A stretch of 14,273 nucleotides of DNA from DASUCS01 sp041166365 (GTDB taxonomy: Bacteria > Actinomycetota > Acidimicrobiia > Acidimicrobiales > JACDCH01). The stretch is from contig JBEEFX010000047.1 of NCBI GenBank assembly GCA_041166365.1, positions 1 through 14,273 on the forward strand, written 5' to 3'. This document shows, one piece after another, positions 6,422 to 13,211 of the stretch (positions are counted from its first letter, which is position 1; each line of letters begins with the position of its first letter). Position numbers and translations under genes: made by a program. The notes under the pieces were generated by a model. It saw only the letters and a program-made list of their open reading frames with translations. It was not told the origin of the DNA and made no database searches.

Positions 6422-7333
6422 TCACAGCCACTTCTTGGTTCGGAAGTACCAGAGCTGCCCGAGCGTGCTCAGGATGATCACCGACCACGAGAACCCGTAG
6501 CCCTGCGTCCATCCGAGCTCGGGGATGTGGGCGAAGTTCTGTCCGTAGACGCCCACGATGAAGGTCGGGGGCAGGAAGATCGAGGCAACGAGCGTCAACC
6601 GCTTCATCACCTCGTTCTGGTCGTTGGCCACCTTCGACTGGTGGTAGTCGCGCACGCCGCCGATCAGGTCGCGGGCGGTCTCCAACCCCTCCGACGCGCG
6701 CAGCAGCTTGTCGTACGCGTCGCCGAAGTGCAGCTCGATGTCGTGCGGGAAGAGCTCTTCGTCCTCGAGCTCGATCCGGTTGTCGATCACACGCCGCACC
6801 GCGTCGCGTGTCGGCGCGAGGGTCCGGCGGATGTGCAGCAGGTCGTGGCGCAGATCGGACAGACGTCGGCGGATCTTGTCGTTGTCCCACGCGTCGATGT
6901 TGTCCTCGAGCTCGTCGACCTCGTCGTGCACGTCGTCGACCATGTCGAGGAAGCCCTCGGCCACATCATCGAGGATGTGGTACACGACCATCCCCGCCGG
7001 AGCACCGCCGGCACAGCTCGCTTGCACCTCCGACAAGTCGATCGCCGTGCCGTCGGGAGGCGTCTTGCGCACGGTGAGCACTCGCTCGTGGGTCATGAGG
7101 ATGTCGATCTCGCGGTAGTAGACGCGGTCCTCCTCGGCGACCACCACTGGCAGCAGGAGAACGGCGAACGCGTACTTTCCGTGGCTCTGGATCAGCGGAC
7201 GGGGCTCGTCTTCGTGCGTGTGCGGTTCCAGCAACGTCTCGACGGCCTGTGGGTGCAGATCGCTCGGCCACGCCCGACGAAGGTCGTCTTCCGTGGGATC
7301 GAGCAGATCGATCCACTCGCAGTTCTTTCCCAT
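6422..7333 (-). CDS. corA: CorA-family divalent cation transporter with GQN in place of GMN
   Basis: The 303-residue product has the CorA layout: an N-terminal cytoplasmic alpha/beta domain (about 1-120), a long helical stalk rich in acidic residues (about 120-240) and two C-terminal membrane helices (about 246-264 and 280-298). A short loop NFAHIPELGW joins the helices and a basic tail KKWL ends the protein. CorA forms pentamers that let Mg2+, and sometimes Co2+ or Ni2+, into the cell; the loop after helix 1 normally carries the signature Gly-Met-Asn. Here it reads Y-G-Q-N (263-266), so selectivity may differ. The start is ATG 7331-7333, 14 bases after the HAD gene stop, with only a weak ribosome site, suggesting read-on from the HAD gene. 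Confidence 0.9.
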   Translation of the reverse strand: MGKNCEWIDLLDPTEDDLRRAWPSDLHPQAVETLLEPHTHEDEPRPLIQSHGKYAFAVLLLPVVVAEEDRVYYREIDILMTHERVLTVRKTPPDGTAIDLSEVQASCAGGAPAGMVVYHILDDVAEGFLDMVDDVHDEVDELEDNIDAWDNDKIRRRLSDLRHDLLHIRRTLAPTRDAVRRVIDNRIELEDEELFPHDIELHFGDAYDKLLRASEGLETARDLIGGVRDYHQSKVANDQNEVMKRLTLVASIFLPPTFIVGVYGQNFAHIPELGWTQGYGFSWSVIILSTLGQLWYFRTKKWL

Positions 7334-7347
7334 GCGTGGGACCGTAC

Positions 7348-7776
7348 CTACTCGAAGTACCCGGAGTGGATGTAGACGCAGGGCACGCCTTCGCGATGAA
7401 ACATCGCGACGTTGCGCCGATCGTCCTCGAAGGCGAGTTGCGGATCGATGCCGTGCTCGCGCAGCTCGTGCACCGTCCTCCGTTTGAACTGCGTCGCCGC
7501 CTGGTAGTCGCCGTAGTCACGCATGATGAGGAGGTCCCAGCGGAGCCGGTAACGCTCGAGCCACGCGAACGTGATCGGTTGCACGCTGATGGGCCGACCG
7601 GTCAACAACACGATCCGCAGCGAAGGGTCGAGGAGCTCGAGCATCCGACCGACCTCGGTGATCAACGGATCATCGCCACACGCGTCGAAGAACGCGTTCC
7701 AGTCGCGACGGCCGCGTTCGAGGTAGTGCTGCCGGCCGGCGGCGTCGGAGAGTACGCCGTCGATGTCGAACACCAC
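7348..7776 (-). CDS. HAD-superfamily phosphatase, resembling polynucleotide 3'-phosphatase domains
   Basis: The 142-residue product begins VVFDIDGVLSD, HAD motif I with nucleophile D4 and acid/base D6. Motif II is LLTGRP with T59, a lysine near 98 (FKRRTVHEL) fits motif III, and FEDDRRN (116-122) gives the Mg2+-binding acids of motif IV. No large cap domain is present. The late AFEDDRRNVAMFHREGVPC resembles the phosphatase half of T4-type Pnkp, so the substrate may be a phosphorylated nucleic acid end or a small phosphoester; this is inference. The called start is GTG 7774-7776, which places motif I at the extreme N-terminus and has no ribosome site. The frame stays open upstream to the acs stop with no ATG, GTG or TTG, so the true N-terminus is uncertain. 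It lies between acs and corA on the same strand. Confidence 0.8.
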   Translation of the reverse strand: MVFDIDGVLSDAAGRQHYLERGRRDWNAFFDACGDDPLITEVGRMLELLDPSLRIVLLTGRPISVQPITFAWLERYRLRWDLLIMRDYGDYQAATQFKRRTVHELREHGIDPQLAFEDDRRNVAMFHREGVPCVYIHSGYFE

Positions 7777-7833
7777 GGCCGGGCCGTCTACGGGGCCGGC
7801 GCGCCACCTCCAGTTCTCGGGAGCGGCCGTGTC

Positions 7834-9801
7834 CTACTCCTCGGTGGGTGACTCGGCAGCCCGCCGCTTGATCTCCTCGACGACAGCAGGATCGGCGAGC
7901 GTGGTGGTGTCGCCGAGCACGCGTCCCTCTGCGACGTCGCGCAGGAGGCGGCGCATGATCTTGCCCGACCGCGTCTTCGGCAGTTCGTCGGTGAAGATCA
8001 CCGTCTTCGGGCGAGCAGTCGGACCGATCTTCTTGGCGACGTGCTGTCTCAGCTCCTCGCCGAGCGCCGTGTTCGTCTCGGTGCCGCCCTTCACGGTGAC
8101 GTAGGCCATGATCGCTTGGCCGGTGGTGTCGTCGTTCGCTCCGACCACGGCCGCCTCCGCCACCTTCGGATGGTCGACGAGCGCGGACTCGACTTCCGTC
8201 GTGGAGATGCGGTGGCCCGAGACGTTCATCACGTCGTCGACGCGCCCCAGCAACCAGAAGTAGCCGTCGTCGTCGATCTTGCAGCCGTCGCCCGCGAAGT
8301 AGCGACCCTCGAAACGCGACCAGTACGTCTCCTTGTAGCGCTCGGGGTCGCCGTAGATGCCGCGCAGCATCGCCGGCCACGGTCGGGTCAGTGTGAGGTA
8401 GCCGCCGCCGCGCTTGACGGGGCTGCCGGTGTCGTCGACCACCTCGGCGCCAATGCCGGGCAGTGGGAAGGTCGCCGACCCGGGCTTCAACGTCGTGGCA
8501 CCCGGCAGCGGGCTGATCATGATGGCGCCCGTTTCGGTCTGCCACCAGGTGTCGACCACGGGACACCGACCTCCGCCGATGTGGGTGTGGTACCAGATCC
8601 ATGCCTCCGGGTTGATGGGCTCACCGACGGAGCCGAGCAACCGCAGCGACGACAGGTCGTGTTTCTCCGGCTCTTGGGTGCCCCACTTCATGTAGGTGCG
8701 GATCGCGGTCGGAGCGGTGTAGAGGATCGTGACGCCGTACTTCTCGGCGATGGCCCAGATGCGGTCGCGCGCCGGTGTGTCGGGCGTGCCTTCGTAGATG
8801 ACCGAGGTGGCGCCGTTCGCGAGTGGCCCGTACACGATGTAGCTGTGGCCCGTGACCCATCCGATGTCGGCCGCGCACCAGTACGTGTCCTCGTCGGGAT
8901 GCAGATCGAACACGTACTTGTGCGTGAACGCGACCTGCGTGAGGTAGCCGCCCGTCGTGTGCATGATGCCCTTGGGCTTGGCCGTGGTGCCCGACGTGTA
9001 CAGCAGGTAGAGCAGGTCCTCGCTGTCCATGTGCTCGGGTGGGCAGTCCGCCTCCGCCGCGGCGATGAGGTCGGCGTACCAGTGGTCGCGGCCCTCGGCC
9101 ATGTCGACGAGCTCGTCGACGCGCTTCACGACCACGACGTGCTGGACCGATGGTGTGTCGACCAGTGCGGCGTCGACGTTCGGCTTCAGCATCGCGGGGG
9201 CGCCGCGTCGGAACCCGCCGTCGGCCGTGATGACGACCTTGCACTCGGCGTCGTTGATGCGGTCGACCAGAGAGTCGGGACTGAAGCCGCCGAAGACGAC
9301 TGAGTGCGGCGCGCCGATGCGCGCACACGCCAACATCGCCACCGGCAGCTCGGGGATCATCGGCATGTAGATCGCGACGCGGTCGCCCTTCTGCACGCCG
9401 AGCGACTTCAGCGCGTTGGCGAACTTCTGCACCTCCGCCAACAGGTCGGCGTACGTGATCGTGCGAGTGTCGCCGGGTTCGCCTTCCCAGTGGTAGGCCA
9501 CCTTGTCGCCACGACCCGCCACGACGTGCCGGTCGAGGCAGTTGTACGACACGTTGAGCTTGCCGCCGACGAACCACTTGGCAAAGGGCAGGTTCCACTC
9601 GCAGATCGTGTGCCAGTCGTCGAACCAGTCGACGAGCTCCGCCGCTTGCTTGGCCCAGAAGCCCTGATAGTCCTGGTCGGCCTCGTCGTAGAGAAACGGA
9701 CTGGCGACGAGGCTTCGCTCCTTGAAGGCATCCGGCGGCGGGAACGTGCGGTCTTCGACGAAGTAGTCCTCGATGGCAGCGCCGCTCGGTTCGTCAGCCA
9801 C
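7834..9801 (-). CDS. acs: Acetyl-CoA synthetase (AMP-forming)
   Basis: The 655-residue length fits Acs (about 650). The product makes acetyl-CoA from acetate, ATP and CoA through acetyl-AMP in the cytoplasm. Motifs in order: N-terminal DYQGFWAKQA (44-53), A3 loop YTSGTTAKPKG (268-278), the VGEPINPEAW block (392-401), WWQTETG (419-425) whose tryptophan limits the acyl pocket to acetate size, hinge region LGRVDDVMNVSGHR (518-531) and PKTRSGKIMRR (608-618). K614 in the last motif is the lysine whose acetylation shuts off Acs in other bacteria, so post-translational control is likely. The start is GTG 9799-9801, with AGGGAG ending 7 bases upstream. The HAD gene and corA follow on the same strand; a membrane protein gene precedes it by 42 bases. 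Confidence 0.97.
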   Translation of the reverse strand: MADEPSGAAIEDYFVEDRTFPPPDAFKERSLVASPFLYDEADQDYQGFWAKQAAELVDWFDDWHTICEWNLPFAKWFVGGKLNVSYNCLDRHVVAGRGDKVAYHWEGEPGDTRTITYADLLAEVQKFANALKSLGVQKGDRVAIYMPMIPELPVAMLACARIGAPHSVVFGGFSPDSLVDRINDAECKVVITADGGFRRGAPAMLKPNVDAALVDTPSVQHVVVVKRVDELVDMAEGRDHWYADLIAAAEADCPPEHMDSEDLLYLLYTSGTTAKPKGIMHTTGGYLTQVAFTHKYVFDLHPDEDTYWCAADIGWVTGHSYIVYGPLANGATSVIYEGTPDTPARDRIWAIAEKYGVTILYTAPTAIRTYMKWGTQEPEKHDLSSLRLLGSVGEPINPEAWIWYHTHIGGGRCPVVDTWWQTETGAIMISPLPGATTLKPGSATFPLPGIGAEVVDDTGSPVKRGGGYLTLTRPWPAMLRGIYGDPERYKETYWSRFEGRYFAGDGCKIDDDGYFWLLGRVDDVMNVSGHRISTTEVESALVDHPKVAEAAVVGANDDTTGQAIMAYVTVKGGTETNTALGEELRQHVAKKIGPTARPKTVIFTDELPKTRSGKIMRRLLRDVAEGRVLGDTTTLADPAVVEEIKRRAAESPTEE

Positions 9802-9818
9802 GACGGTCTCCCTGGGTT

Positions 9819-9842
9819 GTCGGCCAGTGCTCGGCCGCCGAC
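9819..9842 (-). terminator. Weak hairpin between the membrane protein gene and acs
   Basis: GTCGGCC (9819-9825) can pair with GG...CCGAC (9833-9842) as a 7-bp stem with a 3-base bulge and a 7-base loop. It begins one base past the stop of the membrane protein gene and lies just above the acs ribosome site. There is no T-tract. It may be a terminator or a chance fold in GC-rich sequence. Confidence 0.25.
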
Positions 9843-9843
9843 T

Positions 9844-10536
9844 CTACCCAGCCGTCTGGCGCAGCATCCTCGTGCCGGCGACGAGCAGCAGGACGAGCCA
9901 GGACAGGAAGGTGACGAGACCGATCTGCCAACCGTTCGAGCCGTTCACCGTCGCCGACACGGGCGCAGCGGACAGGATCGCTGCGGCCAACGCCACGACG
10001 CCGAGACCGCCGTACCACGAAGGCAGCACGCCGACCCGTGCTCCGGCCAACGCGAATCCGAACACGGCGATACCGATCGCGACCATGTTGAGACTGAAGG
10101 GCGCGCCCTCGAGGTGCCAGACGACCTCGGTGACGCCTGCCGTCATGCCCGCGGATCCGTCGGAAGCGAGCAGGACGGTCCGAGCGACCTCGACGACGAA
10201 GAACATCGCGCCGATGAGCAACGCACCACCAGCGCCGATGAGGGCCGGCGCTCTCGCGTCGGTTCGGTCGCTGCGGAACACACGGAGGACGTAGCCGGCG
10301 ACGAACGCCACCAACGCGGGGGCGGTCAGCGCGAAGGCGCCGACCGTCATCGCGAGCACGGCGTGGTGATCGTGCACCCAGGTCGAGATCTCCGCCCCCG
10401 ACGCGTCCCATGCCGGAGGGTTCGGCACGACGACGTTGCTGGCCCCGACGATCGCCGCGAAGGTTATGCCCCCGACTCCGGCGATCCGCTCCCAACGGTC
10501 GGTTGGCTGCGTCCGAGTGGTGATTGCTGTGGCCAC
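9844..10536 (-). CDS. Six-helix integral membrane protein of unknown function
   Basis: I do not recognise the family with confidence. The 230-residue product has a short polar N-terminus (MATAITTRTQPTDRWERI) and about six hydrophobic segments, near residues 18-37, 60-83, 98-122, 148-165, 170-190 and 203-222. The loop between the first two (PNPPAWDASGAEISTWVHDHHA) is polar and holds two adjacent histidines. There is no transporter signature or catalytic motif. The start is GTG 10534-10536 with GAGGA (plus strand 10541-10545) four bases upstream. The gene diverges from a TetR-type regulator across 73 bases that hold three copies of a palindrome, so it is probably controlled by that regulator. 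TetR-linked membrane proteins are often efflux or uptake factors, but nothing here proves transport. Confidence 0.8.
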   Translation of the reverse strand: MATAITTRTQPTDRWERIAGVGGITFAAIVGASNVVVPNPPAWDASGAEISTWVHDHHAVLAMTVGAFALTAPALVAFVAGYVLRVFRSDRTDARAPALIGAGGALLIGAMFFVVEVARTVLLASDGSAGMTAGVTEVVWHLEGAPFSLNMVAIGIAVFGFALAGARVGVLPSWYGGLGVVALAAAILSAAPVSATVNGSNGWQIGLVTFLSWLVLLLVAGTRMLRQTAG

Positions 10537-10543
10537 TTTGTCC

Positions 10544-10607
10544 TCATTTCATGATCCATGCAGTCATTGCATGCTTGCCAAGTCGCTGTATTCATTGCAT
10601 GATTCAT
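10544..10607. promoter_or_regulatory. Three-copy palindromic operator in the divergent promoter region
   Basis: TCAT-TTC-ATGA (10544-10554), TCAT-TGC-ATGC (10564-10574) and TCAT-TGC-ATGA (10592-10602) are near-identical 11-base sites whose arms TCAT and ATGA are inverted. A further ATGA-T-TCAT overlaps the last copy (10599-10607), and CATGCA...TGCATG (10557-10573) adds another symmetry to the middle one. Site 1 touches the ribosome site of the membrane protein gene, and site 3 covers the candidate -10 box of the regulator. The likely binder is the TetR-type protein encoded next to it. Confidence 0.7.
10575..10603 (+). promoter_or_regulatory. Candidate leaderless promoter of the TetR-type regulator
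   Basis: TTGCCA (10575-10580; 5 of 6 to TTGACA), a 17-base spacer and CATGAT (10598-10603; 4 of 6 to TATAAT) place the expected start at about 10610, the first base of the GTG start codon. There is no ribosome site, which suits a leaderless message. The reverse strand reads TTGGCA at 10576-10581, a possible -35 box for the divergent gene. Confidence 0.5.
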
Positions 10608-10609
10608 AC

Positions 10610-11227
10610 GTGAAGTCAACGAGGCGCCCCTACGAGAGCCCCACTCGCAAAGAGCACGCCGAGCTGACCCGTCGTCGAATCGTCGACGCGCTCATCGAGC
10701 TCATGGTCGACGAGAGTCCGGCCACCATCTCGATCCCGGCGGTGGCCAGGAGGGCGAACGTGTCGGTGCGCACCGTGTACCACCACTTCTCGACGAAGGA
10801 AGCGCTGTTCGACGCGTTGCCCGGCGCCGCACGCGAGCGAACGGGTGGTGCGGACCTTCCCGAGCCGCACTCGCCGAAGGAGCTCGTTGCGGGGTTGCCG
10901 GTCGCCTACGCGTATCTGGACCGCAACGCCGCGTTGTTCAACGCAGTCCGAGTGTCCGAGGTCGACACACGGGTTCGCGGCGAGATCGACAGGCGCAATG
11001 CGGCGCGTATCGAGACCGCGATGAGGCCGCTTGCCACCCACTTGGCTGCGCAAGAGCTCGACCGTCTTTGTGCGGTGGTGGGGGCGCTTGCGTCCAACGA
11101 GACCTATCGCACGCTCACGCGCCGGTTCGGCATGTCGCGAGAAGAAGCGGCGGCGACCACAGGTTGGGCGATCACGACGTTGACGGACCGCGCCAGGCGC
11201 ACAGGGAAGGTGGGGGACGATGTCTGA
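10610..11227 (+). CDS. TetR/AcrR-family transcriptional regulator
   Basis: The 205-residue product has the TetR plan: a basic N-terminus, a helix-turn-helix at about 20-65 (RRRIVDALIELMVDES, then ISIPAVARRANVSVRTVYHHFSTKEALFDAL) and a helical ligand and dimer domain after that. SVRTVYHHFSTKEAL is the diagnostic recognition helix and following segment. Such proteins usually bind short palindromes as dimers and let go when a small ligand binds. The start is GTG 10610-10612; an in-frame ATG at 10571 would place operator and promoter sites inside the gene and also lacks a ribosome site. It overlaps the next gene by 8 bases (ATGTCTGA, 11220-11227), so the two are translationally coupled. Autoregulation, and control of both the coupled gene and the divergent membrane gene, is the simplest reading. 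The ligand is unknown. Confidence 0.92.
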   Translation: MKSTRRPYESPTRKEHAELTRRRIVDALIELMVDESPATISIPAVARRANVSVRTVYHHFSTKEALFDALPGAARERTGGADLPEPHSPKELVAGLPVAYAYLDRNAALFNAVRVSEVDTRVRGEIDRRNAARIETAMRPLATHLAAQELDRLCAVVGALASNETYRTLTRRFGMSREEAAATTGWAITTLTDRARRTGKVGDDV

Positions 11228-12740
11228 GCTCACGTGGGAAGCACCGGGACCAGGAACCTGGGAATGGGACGCGGCGCACGCCCCTCGGCCGTCGAGCGCG
11301 GCGCTGCAGGAGCTGTTCCCCGAAGCCATGGCCGCCGGTTTCCAGGTCTTCACCTCCGCGTACGGCTTGCCGATCAGCCACATCGACATTCGCTATGTCA
11401 ACGGCTACCAGTACGGCGCGGCGCAGATGGGCGATCTCGCGGCACGCGCCGTGCGCCCACCGGAGGCGGCCGAGCGGGCCATGGCCGAGCGCCGGTGGCG
11501 CGAGGAGTTGCGTTGGTGGACGGAGGAGGCACGACCCGCACTCGTCGAAGCACGCCGTTCGCTGCAGGCCGTTGACCTCGCGACGCTCGACGACGAGCAC
11601 CTCGCCCTTCATGTCGAGGCTGCCGCCGCCGAGTTCAGCAGTGGGCTGACGATCCACTTCTCGCTGATCGGCGCCTCGGCGATTCCTGTCGGCGACTTCC
11701 TCGTGCACTGCGGCGGGTGGGGCTTGCCGCTCGAGGAATGCCTCGCGCTGCTCGTCGGCGAACACCCGCTCACCGTCGCGTGCCGGCCGGTGCGAGACGC
11801 GCTCGGCGGCGCCCGGCCACGCACGGCCGACGAGCTACGCGCGCTCTCCCCTGCGGCCGCTGACGCCTTCGACGTGCTCCTGGAGGACGTCGGCTACTGG
11901 GGGATCGGGCGGTACGACTTCTCGGGACGAACGCTCCGCGAGGAACCGACGGCGCTCATCGCATCCATACTCGCCGATCCTCCGCGGCGGCCCTCCGGAG
12001 AACCGTTGCGTGAGAAGGTGCCCGCGGAGGAGCGTGAGCTCTTCGACGATCTGCTCGCGGAAGCCCGGTTCGCGTTCTCCGCTCGCGACGACCACGCCAT
12101 CGTCGGAAGCCTGTGGGTTCTCGGGCTCGTGCGCCGAGCCTTCTTCGAAGCGAGCACGCGACTCGCGCTCGAGCCGCAGGACCTCGTGTTCGAGCTGTCG
12201 ACGACGGAGGTGGCGCGAGGCCTGCGCGAAGGCGCCGGAGAGCTCGAGGGCGTGGCCCGCCAGCGGGCCGCGGCGTCCGAGGTCGCGGCCGCAGCAACGC
12301 CACCACCGGTTCTCGGCGAAGGTGGCTTCGGCGCCGGACCACCACCCGGCTTCGAGCTCCCGGGCGCGCTCGGGCGAGTGCTCGCGGCGATGGGCGCGTA
12401 CATGGGCGCGATGAACGGCACCGCAACCCCACTCGGGATCGGCGCCGGTGTCGCTCGTGGGCGCGCCCTCGTTGCGTTCGACCCGGAGGATGCGATCGAC
12501 CGGATCGAGCCTGGCGACATTCTCGTGACGACGACCACCACGCCCGCATTCGGCGCGGTGCTCCCGCTGCTCGGCGGCCTGGTGGCGACAACCGGTGGCG
12601 CGTTGAGCCACACGGCCATCGTGGCTCGAGAGCTCGGGATTCCCGCGGTGGTCGGGGTAGCCGACGCGCTGGCGCGCATCGCTGACGGCGTGATGATCGA
12701 GATCGATGCCGCTGCCGGCGAGGTGCGAGTCATTTCGTGA
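11220..12740 (+). CDS. PEP-utilising mobile (phosphohistidine) domain protein without ATP-grasp domain
   Basis: The 506-residue product ends (about 410-506) in the swivelling phosphohistidine domain of PEP synthase, pyruvate phosphate dikinase and rifampicin phosphotransferase. The hallmark is TTGGALSHTAIVARELGIPAVVGV with catalytic His464, followed by DGVMIEIDAAAGEV. In those enzymes the histidine carries phosphate from an ATP-grasp domain to the substrate domain. Here no ATP-grasp domain is present. The first 330 residues are instead a mostly helical region beginning WEAPGPGTWEWDAAHAPRP, which I can only compare loosely with the substrate-binding middle domain of rifampicin phosphotransferase. 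An Ala/Pro/Gly-rich linker (about 350-390) joins the parts. ATG 11220 has a purine-rich ribosome site (GGGAAGGTGGGGG) inside the TetR gene. A partner kinase elsewhere, or a non-catalytic role, must be assumed; substrate unknown. Confidence 0.82.
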   Translation: MSELTWEAPGPGTWEWDAAHAPRPSSAALQELFPEAMAAGFQVFTSAYGLPISHIDIRYVNGYQYGAAQMGDLAARAVRPPEAAERAMAERRWREELRWWTEEARPALVEARRSLQAVDLATLDDEHLALHVEAAAAEFSSGLTIHFSLIGASAIPVGDFLVHCGGWGLPLEECLALLVGEHPLTVACRPVRDALGGARPRTADELRALSPAAADAFDVLLEDVGYWGIGRYDFSGRTLREEPTALIASILADPPRRPSGEPLREKVPAEERELFDDLLAEARFAFSARDDHAIVGSLWVLGLVRRAFFEASTRLALEPQDLVFELSTTEVARGLREGAGELEGVARQRAAASEVAAAATPPPVLGEGGFGAGPPPGFELPGALGRVLAAMGAYMGAMNGTATPLGIGAGVARGRALVAFDPEDAIDRIEPGDILVTTTTTPAFGAVLPLLGGLVATTGGALSHTAIVARELGIPAVVGVADALARIADGVMIEIDAAAGEVRVIS

Positions 12741-12776
12741 ATCGGACGCGGGCGGGCCGGGTAGGCGGGCCGGGGT

Positions 12777-13178
12777 ATGGCCGCAGACGACCCACAAGAC
12801 CAGGCCGAGGCCCTCGACGAAGACGAGCTGGCCGGGGAGGGTGAGTATCCGCCGGAACGGCTCCTCGGAGCAGACGACTACGGCACGACGCCCGCCGAGG
12901 AACGCGTGCCGGAACCGCTGGACGAGTTCGTCAAGCGGGAGCAGGCCGACCGCGCTCGCCCGCATCGTCCGGAGCCGCCGCGCCTGATCGCTCCAGGGTC
13001 GGTCGAGGAAGGTCTGGACGACGAGTCCGACCTCGTCGCGGGAAGTGTCGACCCGCTGGACGAGACCTTGGCGGAGGACGACGCCTTCACCGGTGACGAA
13101 ACGGAGCGCGACTTCGCCACCGAGCTCGAGGCGCCCCTCGCGGCAGAAGAAGCGGCCATCCACATCATCAAGCCCTGA
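12777..13178 (+). CDS. DUF5709 family acidic protein
   Basis: The 133-residue product is highly acidic and looks mostly disordered. It matches the actinobacterial DUF5709 pattern: an acidic start, YPPERLLGADDYGTTPAEER (about 24-43), an Asp/Glu-rich middle, and the C-terminal EEAAIHIIKP, where other members carry a similar SAEEAAMHV run. No function is established for the family as far as I know. There are no membrane segments, cysteines or enzyme motifs. ATG 12777 follows a G-rich but not canonical ribosome site, 36 bases after the phosphohistidine gene on the same strand, so it may lie in that transcript or have its own promoter. Its last codons form one arm of the inverted repeat before the convergent methyltransferase gene. 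Confidence 0.8.
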   Translation: MAADDPQDQAEALDEDELAGEGEYPPERLLGADDYGTTPAEERVPEPLDEFVKREQADRARPHRPEPPRLIAPGSVEEGLDDESDLVAGSVDPLDETLAEDDAFTGDETERDFATELEAPLAAEEAAIHIIKP

Positions 13179-13203
13179 CGACTGATCGAGCTGCGGGCTT
13201 GAT
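13167..13203. terminator. Candidate bidirectional terminator between convergent genes
   Basis: ATCAAGCCC (13167-13175) and GGGCTTGAT (13195-13203) form a perfect 9-bp inverted repeat around a 19-base loop. The left arm is the last three sense codons of the DUF5709 gene, and the right arm ends 8 bases before the stop of the methyltransferase gene. There is no T-tract on either strand. Confidence 0.55.
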
Positions 13204-13211
13204 CTTGCCGG

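Noticed and set aside
8041..10554. Two long adjoining plus-strand open frames (8041-9303 and 9304-10554) opposite acs and the membrane gene
   Set aside because: They lie antisense to acs, whose motifs are complete, and to the membrane protein. The translations are low-complexity shadows without a ribosome site.
10436..10609. Longer N-terminus for the TetR protein, including ATG at 10571
   Set aside because: It would place the operators and promoter inside the gene and has no ribosome site; TetR similarity begins after GTG 10610.
11835..13163. 442-codon minus-strand open frame across the phosphohistidine and DUF5709 genes
   Set aside because: It spans two recognised plus-strand genes and the gap between them and has Arg/Glu-rich shadow composition.
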